DNA of 52,747 nt, taken from Pelomyxa schiedti (taxonomy: Eukaryota > Evosea > Pelobiontida > Pelomyxidae). A program made the translations under genes and the position numbers. Below are positions 44,549-52,747 of this stretch, piece after piece; within the stretch, counting starts at the first letter, position 1; every line of letters begins with the position of its first letter. Under the pieces are notes generated by a model that made no database searches, was not told the origin of the DNA, and saw only the letters and a program-made list of their open reading frames with translations. The DNA is taken from assembly GCA_020536535.1 (NCBI GenBank), contig JAHLWZ010000595.1, forward strand, positions 1 to 52,747, given 5' to 3'.

Positions 44549-46021
44549 ATGGCACAGTGCCCAAGTCCAATTGTGAACGAGAACATACTCGCTGCTGAGC
44601 ACAAGGAAAGCCTCCGCAAGGTCTGCGAATTGCTCGACATGAATACCCCTCTGGCTTCCACTGCAGCCCGTTTGGCTCTGTCAGGCATGAATGTCTCTGA
44701 CTTGACTGATGACTCGTTGGCAAAGTATCTCTCCCCGCTATTTTAGAGAGTTGGTACTCATCCCGTCGTTTAGATACATACACGACCGGCTGGAGGAGAG
44801 AATCACAAATCGAGCAGCAAAGGCGGCCTTGTACTCATCAAAGCGGAAATCGGCCAACCAGCTCGAGCTGTACGCTTATGCATTCCAGTCATTGCCGTAC
44901 ATCACAGGTAATAACTCATTCCCTAGCAAACTGGCTCATTTTGCAAAGCTATATCAAGTCTCTTGAGTGAAGCTGTTACATCTTACATTGAGCCGGGAGA
45001 TACACACTTCACTCTGATTGACATCGGTATTGGAACAGGAGCACAAGAAAGAGCGATAATCTCTCACATTGCATCACTGCCTCTTGGTCATGAATTGAGC
45101 TCGATACACATAGTAGGAATAGATCTATGTGAAGGTTCTCTTCGGTCAGCTGGGAACAGTTGCGTAGAGGCCGGAAGAATCGCTGGCGTTCAGGTGACAT
45201 ATTCCTCAGTATGCGGATTTGCCGAAACTCTCACAACTGAGAAATGGGAAGGAATCCTGTCCTCTGCTAATCAAGAGGTAGAGATAACTCTTTGTGGGTA
45301 AATAAGTCTTACCTTGATTCAGAGGAGCAGAGTAGTTGTGATGGCTTCACTGGCGATGCATCACTTGCTACCTGAGAAAAGAAGTGATTTACTCCGGACA
45401 CTGAAGACAGTGAAGTCGATGGGTGGAGTAAGTGGCGTAGTACTTGCAGAACCGCATCTGAATCATGCAGACAATAAGATTGCTGCAAGATTCGAAAGCA
45501 GTTGGAATCACTTTCAACTGGTTTGGGAGCTCATTGACTCACTCGATTATACTCACAAAGTACGACCATTCACTTTTCATCCCTGCATGCTGGCTTAATC
45601 ACCACAGGAAAAATTCCATGTCAAACAGTTTTTCCTGCGAGAGTTGGATGATGTATTTGCTAACTCTGACGAGATAAGAACTGAGCGTGAGACCGAAATG
45701 CAAACGTGGGTTGATCTGCTTGCTTGTTGTGGTTATTCCACACACCCTCTCTCCAGATCAGAGGCAGTCCCCTGGTAATTTCTAAGCCCTTGAAAAAAAT
45801 CTTGCCATGACTCTTACATAATATTCAGTTCTGGTGGAGTGGAAATTGTACCACATGGAGAATGGCTAGGAATTGACTGGAAAGGTGTAACGCTGATTGG
45901 GATACTATCATTTATACCACAGTGTGAGGAGAGTGAAGGGCCGAGCAAAAACAGAGTCCCTGAGAGGTACTGCACGCCGTCGGAGGAGACTTACTCCACA
46001 CAGAGCTGGTCACTAGCCTGA
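44549..46021 (+). CDS. GRAS-domain-like protein (Rossmann methyltransferase fold)
   Basis: Exons: 44549-44724 (or 44715), 44747-44907, 44949-45277, 45323-45559, 45608-45774, 45829-46021, about 420 residues, all in phase. The core resembles GRAS proteins: a helical N-terminus (LYAYAFQSLPYIT), THFTLIDIGIGTGAQERAI as the nucleotide-binding-like first strand, HIVGIDLCEGSLRSAG, AEPHLNHADNK, RFESSWNHFQLVWELIDSL, and RTERETEMQTWVDLLACC. The end GEWLGIDWKGVTLIGILSF matches the SAW-type ending. GRAS proteins are plant transcription regulators that share a fold with bacterial methyltransferases; here a methyltransferase-like role is as likely. The first intron is only 22 bases (or 31 with the alternative donor). 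Confidence 0.68.
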
Positions 46022-46248
46022 TAAATTTTGTTTATTTGTCAGTGTGATTATCTGTGTGTTGGTACAATAGAATTTTTTGCCTCCAAATTTTGAGGTTCCT
46101 CTTTTGTCCTTCTATTTCTTGTATCCGGTAGAAGGACATAGAGATTTTCGAAAATAGGAATTGACTGTATACTTGTAGCCAAAGAGCACTGCACAGCAAA
46201 AAATGTTAGCAAAAAAAGAAAAAAAAAAAGGGTGTTTGTGTTGAGTGG

Positions 46249-46886
46249 ATGATTAAAACACATCGACTCAGAAACATCCGGCACTCACTTATGGGTGGTC
46301 CCCCTGTTGCCCAGTTTCCCCTCGCTGTGGTGTTCTCTCCGAATGAGGCAACTGCGCCAACTTACCAAACGCCGGTCACTCACGACGGGAGTCTCCTGAC
46401 GCAAAGTGGTGTGTGTTGTAATCGGTCCACGCTACACCAAAACAATTCCTCAGTTGCCTCCCTGTGGAGCAGGAGTATTTGAGCCCAGTTGGAATACCAT
46501 AACACTCGATCGCATCTACGATATCCCACGTAAGCGAAAAAGAACTTTTTTTTTTTCAAAACCATCATCGTTTGCCTTCGTGCACGCACTACACAGTACG
46601 GTGCACCACACTCCGCTGCAATGTGCTCCAGCTAATCTCCACCCATAACAAACCACATCGTAGGGTTTCCTTATTTGCTGAATTGAATTTGCCAAGCTGC
46701 TGTGGCTTTGGGTTTGTTGAATTTGCATGCAGGAGTACGGCTCGATTACCGGTACTTTGTCTTCTTTTATTGTTATCTTTATTTGTTTCTTATTCTTTTA
46801 TCTCCATTTGTGGCGCCTCTTTACAATTTTTTAGGATTTGGGAATTTCCCAGAGGGCACTGTGACCTTATGATTTGCACGTAACCT
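46249..46886 (+). CDS. Possible small C2-like gene, model unresolved
   Basis: Coding-like segments: VVCVVIGPRYTKTIPQLPPC, FEPSWNTITLDRIYDIP (46406-46530), then PHRRVSLFAELNLPSCCGFG (about 46630-46700), EYGSITG and FGNFPEGTV. The order (W-N-x-I-T-L then L-x-E-L-x-L) recalls a C2 domain. I cannot find donors and acceptors that keep one frame, nor a convincing start. It may be a short gene or a broken one. Confidence 0.3.
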
Positions 46887-47312
46887 ACAAGAACCGGAAC
46901 CCTGTAACGTCTTGGTAAAGACCCGGGCTCCCAGCACTGACGATGTATTTTAAGTACTCTCAATCAAAAAATTTTCTTGTGGTTTTTTTTAGGTACGTTG
47001 ATGTTGCGCCGTAGTTGTATCGGAATATGTCTGTATCTCAGCCAAGTAGTGCCAAGTAACCACGGCCCATAATGCCGACGCAGCAGGCGCAACCACAACG
47101 TAAGAGACATTTTGTCACCGGCTCTATCCGTGTTCCGTGACGACATTTTGTCACGCTGGACTGTACAATTCATTCCCCCTCCCTTTTATGCGCTGCGGGT
47201 ACCGGATACCAGTGACAATTACAACACTTGTCGTAGTTGCCGGCAATAAATCGTTTTAAGGAAACATGTGTCGCGTCATACAACAGTACATGTTCTTTAG
47301 TGGTTTTTCACT
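46887..47312. other. Intergenic
   Basis: No supported gene. A short direct repeat, GACATTTTGTCAC, occurs at about 47107 and 47143. Confidence 0.5.
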
Positions 47313-50227
47313 TTATCTGCCCTTCAACTCTTGGATGCTTTTTTTGCTTTCAACAAAATTGAATCCTCCTTGCTGAAAATTTCCTGTTGAAGGAGTTGGC
47401 AGGAGATAGTAAGACCAGGGATTTGCCTTGGATAGTTTTTCGACTTGTTTTCGCTTGGCTTCTTGTTCCTTGGGAGTCAAGGGCTCTAGACTACAAAGGT
47501 GTTAAAAGTAAACCATTGTAATTATCTGTCACTTACGGTTTGTTAGTGGGTTCTGCAGCAAGGCTTCTATCATAAGCCTGATCAGAGGTAAGACATGTGT
47601 TCGCAGAATCTTGAAGGTACTTCGTGTAGCTTGGTACGGAGGTGAAGGAGTGAGGTTGCATCTGGAATTGTTGAATTGCTCTGTGGTTTGGTTATAAGAG
47701 AAACATGTGGCATTGTGTTCGTACTTGATGACATTTGATAGATTTCGATACTTGACGAAATTTATCAATGTCGTGTCCGGCACAGTATTTGGGTTGCCAT
47801 CACAAACAAAAACTACGTCTGTGAGAAATACACCTTCAACGACGTGAGAAGATAAAATTCTGACACTTTTGAACCTAGATAAGGAATACACGGCGGTACG
47901 GCGAACTTCAGAGTCTCGCGATACACTGAAAAGTTGCCTTTTGGATCAAAAAGCTGTGTATACTTATCATAAAGATCCCAGGTAGAACCCGGAAGCAGCT
48001 GTACACTGTTAAACTGGCTAGTAAGTAAGGACTGGATACCTCCCAAGAAGATCTTAATCTGTGAACTGCCGAATTTTGGAGTGCAGATATTATTTCCATA
48101 ACGGCATTATAGTTGCGGAGAGCAAAACAAGCCTTGGTATTGGTAGAATTAGAACCCTGGAAATTTGTTTTGCCGTTACATCTGCAGTGAGGATAAGTCT
48201 ATGTAAGAGAATGGCTCGGTCTCTGATGTTATCATGCCGAACAATCTCAGTGATGGCCCACATTGTCCTCTAGTAGTTGAAAAAGTCATTAAGTAAAAAA
48301 TGAGAGGTGCATAAGATACTTTATTTGATTCAAGCACCATTCGGGATATATTTGGTGCTAATTTGTCTTTTACAGCCTGCTTGTTCCAGGCCTGTCCAAT
48401 GAATTCTTTTGTGGTTTTTATTTGAGTAGGTACTTTGGAAGCTGAGGAAAAAACCTTTCGGCCGAATTTTGGACCATAATTCCCACTCTAGGAGAGTAAT
48501 CTGCCTTGCTAGTTCTTCTGGGTGGAAATCCAGCATAGAGGACACGGTTCCGTAATCCATAAGATGTATCGGTGGAGGTGGCTCCCCAAGGGGGTTTGAT
48601 ACCCAGTCTCGAACCTGATAGACTACATTTAGGCATTACAAAATGGCAAAGAACCAACTCGCTCCAAATTTTTCAGCACAATCAGAGCCACTTTGCAAGA
48701 TTCTGAAAATACTTTCAGGATTTGGGAAGCAAGTCTTAGGAGATCCAAGTTCTCCTTGAAGTCGTACTGATACATGGAAGTCCATGTCTTCAGGAGATTA
48801 ACCACCCTTTTGAAAATGAGAAGAGAAAATCCTATTAGAACTACTTTAAACGTATTCTTTGTTTCATATCACTGAATTGTGTGGCATCTACCCAAGAAGG
48901 TTTTCTCATGAAAAATCTGGAATCATTGTCAAACATAAACTGAACACCAAGAAAGTTACCTTGCCACGAGTATTTCAAGGAGCTCTGGCCCTGTCGTGAA
49001 CGCAGAGTAGCAAATAAGGAAAGAGTGCATAAAATCCATGTCTACATTTCAAAGTGAATAGTTCCCTCACCCTGGATAGGCAGAACCAACCACTTTCTTC
49101 AGGATGTGTGAGGTATTGGATTAACTTGTAAATTGTCCCTCCACGTATCATGATATCACGGGAACCAGGAGCAAGCTGTTTTTGTTTGTTTTTTTAATGT
49201 AATATAATTGATCAATTTCTCTGACGGGTTTCAAAGATTGGTTGTACTGGGGCAGACCTGTGTGGCCAGCTCAATTGGAACACGCATCCATCTTACATTG
49301 TCTTCACCATCGGGTTGTTCAAAGCTTGGGTAATGTTTTAAACATTGTACAGCCCAATCCGGAGGAGGCTCATTTGGTTCATTTTCATACTTTCATCGAA
49401 AGTATTAGGTACGATTTGCAAAGCAAAGAACTCACAGAAATTGGCTCATCACCGACATTCTTTGGAAGAGGAAGAAGCTCCAGAGGATCTGAAGATTTCT
49501 GAGAAATTGATTAGAAAAAATTGGAATATAGGTTGCCCACCTTGAGGTCAGGCTTGAGAGGTGAGCTTTGCGTGAATAGTGACACATCAGCACCAAGTAA
49601 CTTGTTGGCCTTGGAATGTATGGGTGAGTCGGTTGTACAACTTCGGGGACGGCTCATAGTAGTGTTTGTTTTGACCGCCGAGGATGCTGAGACGGAAAGT
49701 TCACTATTAACGGCTGCAGAACATTTGGTGTCAGCTGTAATGGGTGTGGTTGATTCAAAGGAAGCACTGCCACTGCTGCTTGATGAAGAACTAGAAGATC
49801 CTGAAGAAACGCCCCCTGAACTTGCTGCACTGTTCTCAGTGTACACAGTATTGCAGTTGGAGGGAAGAGGTGTAGAGACAGACATTGGTGGGGGTGGAGG
49901 AGGAGAAGGAGAAGTAGATTTGTGATAGCCCGGTGACGAAGGGGGAGTCTCAGAGTCGGGGAGAGGTGGGGGTGGTGGTGGGGGGGATGGATCTTCATGT
50001 CTGTGTGTGTGCGGGTGGGCATGGGAGTGGTGAGAGTGGTGGTGGTGAGAGTGAGTGGAATGTGAAGAGTGCAGAGATGAACTCTGTGCATTTCCATGCA
50101 TTTGTGATGACTTGACGCTAATGACTCCCTGACTGCTGCTGCGAACGCGCCCTGGCATTCCAAGGGACGGGTCACCCGAACATGGCTCGGGACTTACAAC
50201 AATTGCAGGATATGACATGTGGTGCAT
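47313..50227 (-). CDS. Ras guanine nucleotide exchange factor (RasGEF_N plus RasGEF)
   Basis: Exons in phase: 50227-49541 (start provisional), 49498-49436, 49389-49258, 49175-49094, 49041-48960, 48916-48845, 48806-48659, 48614-48455, 48405-48320, 48269-48180, 48132-48040, 47998-47875, 47833-47725, 47680-47537, 47490-47313. The N-terminal exon is low complexity (His/Ser and Pro runs). RasGEF_N: IMIRGGTIYKLIQYLTHPEE, MDFMHSFLICYSAF, RFFMRKPSWVD, RVVNLLKTW. RasGEF catalytic region: HPEELARQITLLEWELWSKI, RPKEFIGQAWNKQ, NYNAVMEIISALQNSAVHRL, PCIPYLGVFLTDVVFV, LINFVKYRNLSNVIKAIQQF. The conserved helical hairpin and PCIPYLG core are intact, so active Ras exchange is expected. The frame stays open above 50227 toward 50274, so the protein may start further upstream. 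Confidence 0.9.
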
Positions 50228-50677
50228 CGATATCAGTGACTTGTGGCTACGTGGAAGCTTCACATTCGCATCAGCTAGCCATTCATTCCATTCCACCAAG
50301 TCAGGGTAAAAGAATAAACAAAAAGGTGTTCATACCAAGGGGAGGAGGCGGCGGGGACGGCTTTTTTATGTTTTTATGTTGGAAAAACAACAATGCATTA
50401 ATTAGATGTCAACGCAGGGGATTTAATTTTTTTGGTTCGTGGTGCACTGTGTGGCTTGGTTGGGAGTGCAAAACAAAAAAATCAAAGCACAAACGTCGTG
50501 GCTCATCTTCTGTGATCAAAAGGATTTCTGTTTGTTCCTTTATTTTTCCTTTGGTTTCTTTTTCTACCGCGAATTGTGATGTTCGCTGCTGAAACTGGAA
50601 TTGTGACCATTTATTTTTTCCATAGCCAGAGTACGAGTGATAGCTGATGAATCGTCCCACTGAGTTTGGGGCTGTGC
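50228..50677. other. Upstream region of the RasGEF gene and 3' flank of the glycosyltransferase
   Basis: The minus frame stays open to about 50293 (LVEWNEWLADANVKL), so a further 5' exon is likely. A CCGCCGCCTCCTCC tract lies at 50335-50360. Nothing else is supported. Confidence 0.45.
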
Positions 50678-52523
50678 TTACTTTTTGGCTGGTGATTGCA
50701 GTAGGGGACGAATCAACTTGGCAATGGCAAGGGGATTGTAGTGCTCAATCACGTGTTGCCTGCCGGCTTCACCAACTGCTTTGGCGGCAGCGGGATTTGT
50801 TACTACATGCCGCATAAGTTGCCTATTTGTGGAGTCAGGCAATGCGGGAAGGGTGTGAAAGGAAAAAAAGTACTTGAGATGGGTTTTGGAAGGCTCTGCC
50901 CAGTGAAAGGTTCGAAATGGACCTGATTTGGGGTGAACCATCTTCTCGACGGATATAAGGTATGAATTGTTCTCAAGCATGAATTCTGTGTTACCGGACC
51001 AGTTAGTCGCTATAACAGGGACCCTGTGCAAGTATCAGCGCGAGTATTCTGTTAATGTCGAGGGCCGACATACCCCATGGCCATTGCTTCGATATGTGGT
51101 CTTCCCCAACCTTCACCTCTACTTGGTACCACCAAGCAATCAATGGAGGCATACAATCGGGGCATATCATCGTCACTGAGGTAATTTTGAATCATAGAAA
51201 CTCGGGGTTGTAACTGCACTATCTTAAGTTCACTTATGTAAAGGAGCAGATACCTTGGGATCTGGCCTGGCTTGCATTGACAACTCCTTCAACTCTGCTT
51301 CTACGACCTCACTTACGAAAAGTTAACAAATAGTTTACTTCCAGAAAATTTACCGGCTTGTGTGGTACTCATGCGTCAGAATTAGAAGCTGTACATTATC
51401 TTCAACTGAGAATTCCTCCATGTAGGACTTACACTATCAGAGGAAATTGAGTAGTTTTAGTTGATACCTGGATTAAAATGTCATAGCCCTTGCGCTCTTC
51501 CCATTTGGCAACACTCAAAAAGGTAAATATATTTTGATCCACCTAAGAATAAATTATCCTCAGTGGGTGAGGCGGAATCGGGCGTACCCATTCAAGTGGA
51601 AGTGCTGAATGAGGATCAAACAGATCTGTATCCACAGGTTCTGGAACCACTACTATCTTTTTCGAGTCTACGCCACTTCCTAGCAATAGTTGAGAATGAA
51701 CAAAGAGAACTGGCTTCCTACTTATAAATACTTCTCTATGAAATTGGGTTGGAACCCAGACTTCATCCATAGAATTGCATCTGGGTACCCAACCTTCAGG
51801 GATCATGTCAGTTTCTCCCATGGTTCTTCCAACTCTGCATTTGTGTTTTTGTGTTAGGAACTGCCCATCATTTTTTATTTTATTTCAGAGTTACTGGAAG
51901 AAGATGAAGTGAAGGTGTTGACATTTTAAAAAAAGGAACATTACTGCGTGGTGGACACTCAGATGTCTGGTACAGTGGGGGGTACCATGCCCCTGGTTCT
52001 GAGTGGCATATCACCACTGTTTCACTGAAACGGTGTAAGAAAAGGTGGGAAGCAGAGAGGCTACTTGAGTAGGAGTTCAGTGTTGGTGAACAAAAGTAGT
52101 TTCTTCTTCCTCTGGCGTGGCATCCCAAAGACATAGTCCATTGATACTCCATCACCTTCAGACTATTAGCTCCAGAAAGCAGAATGACACGGGGGAACAA
52201 AAAAAAAAAAAAGAAAGAAAAAATAACCATGCTGGGAAATCGCTATGGAGATATTTGGCACAAGTGACAAGGCGTCAACAAAAGACTGTGCTTCACTGCA
52301 ATATCCCCCGCCACTGAAAAATGGCGCCTGTTCACAAACGTACATATGTAAACTAAATTTCGTGAACGCGGGGGTTTTTTTTTACCATCCACAAGACTTG
52401 TGGGTTCGTCACAACGGCAGGATCCGAAACGCCGTGGGGCCCATAATTTAGAAAGATGTTTATGGCTACAGAGAGAACGAGGACACATGCACCAACGCCA
52501 ACAGCCAACCGACACCAGTTCAT
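50678..52523 (-). CDS. Golgi-type glycosyltransferase, family 4
   Basis: First exon 52523-52386 encodes a short cytoplasmic end and signal-anchor helix (LAVGVGACVLVLSVAINIFL), so a type II Golgi/ER protein. Next 52327-52228, joined in phase: APFFSGGGYCSEAQSFVDAL. Then ETVVICHSEPGAWYPPL and VGRTMGETDMIPEGWVPRCN, MDEVWVPTQFHREVF, GVDSKKIVVVPEPVDTDLF, SVAKWEERKGYDILI, and the nucleotide-sugar site GEGWGRPHIEAMAMGVPVIA. The last two blocks define GT4 (GT-B fold) retaining transferases. Donor sugar and acceptor are unknown. The junction after WYPPL (about 51840-51990) is ambiguous; the other joins keep phase. Stop at 50678-50680. Confidence 0.85.
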
Positions 52524-52747
52524 TCCTCAAAGAACAACAGATCGCAGATCTGCGTTTAATCTCGGCAACTGCGGCCTTTGTTGATTCGTTGTTTAATTCC
52601 CGAGTGATTCATTGACCTTAGTAAGTCTTGGGACTGCCCAAGTGTGCACACTTTTTATCGGGTTTATTAGTTTTCTCAGTCCAGAGACGAGGAACTGAGA
52701 CGGAAAAAAAAGGCGTTTTCTACAAGACCATCGGCCACGGGGTGCAA
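52524..52747. other. Right edge, upstream of the glycosyltransferase
   Basis: No open frame that I can support. Presumed promoter region, possibly shared with a gene beyond the window. Confidence 0.35.

Noticed and set aside
44908-44948. In-frame reading through GNNSFPSKLAHFAKL in the GRAS-like gene
   Set aside because: It looks like a GRAS motif but leads to a stop; a 41-base GT-AG intron gives a clean frame through the nucleotide-binding segment.
1-52747. CRISPR array, operon, tRNA or rRNA genes
   Set aside because: No regularly spaced repeats, no recognisable cloverleaf with A and B boxes, and no rRNA core sequence were seen; the gene structure is eukaryotic.

Overview
The window is nuclear DNA of a unicellular eukaryote. 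Nearly every gene is cut by many very short GT-AG introns, mostly 38-60 bases, with two clear GC-AG introns. Genes lie on both strands and neighbours are often under 200 bases apart. The gene set (Ras-GEF, BAR-RasGAP, Rab-like GTPase, C2/DIL, GSAP, centriolar SAS-4) suits a free-living amoeboid or flagellate protist. I suspect Amoebozoa, but nothing in the sequence proves it. A centriole assembly protein implies basal bodies or centrioles. One 100-N run (36632-36731) is a scaffold gap.

Layout. 1-123: end of an unidentified minus-strand gene. 521-2117 (-): membrane-anchored secreted phospholipase A2 with PSI and EGF modules. 2443-6799 (-): SAS-4/CPAP, 18 exons. 6968-8860 (-): secreted Cys-patterned protein with a GPI-type tail; one intron holds 34 consecutive G. 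9093-9980 (-): histidine phosphatase. 10283-13855 (+): NT-C2, coiled coil and DIL protein, tail to tail with 13934-15215 (-), a secreted repeat protein. 15619-18267 (+): GPI-anchored secreted protein, followed by a decayed partial copy (18389-19250). 19589-20197 (-): PNPOx-like flavin protein. 20351-22286 (-): ankyrin protein. 22396-23653 (+): F-box fused to a Rab-like GTPase with degenerate nucleotide-binding motifs and a CaaX end. 23949-27698 (+): BAR-RasGAP with a Ser/Thr/Pro tail. 27845-29087 (+): zinc-finger protein. 29355-30205 (-): RRM-like gene, incompletely resolved. 30878-31352 (+): ankyrin gene missing its 5' end.

From 31353 to about 38400 I find no convincing conserved gene. This stretch holds two diverged copies of one repeat (31987-32875 and 36732-37464), the gap, and long tracts almost without CpG. 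It looks like an old repeat or mobile-element block.

38428-42600 (+): homologue of gamma-secretase activating protein (GSAP/Pigeon). 42705-44056 (-): ankyrin protein. 44549-46021 (+): GRAS-like protein. 46249-46886: a possible small gene. 47313-50227 (-): RasGEF. 50678-52523 (-): Golgi-type family 4 glycosyltransferase.

Several genes fit a Ras/Rab signalling and membrane-traffic theme (RasGEF, BAR-RasGAP, F-box/Rab-like, C2-DIL), but the window is otherwise a normal mix. Gene models were spliced by hand. Where every phase closes I give exact exons; where one does not, I say so.
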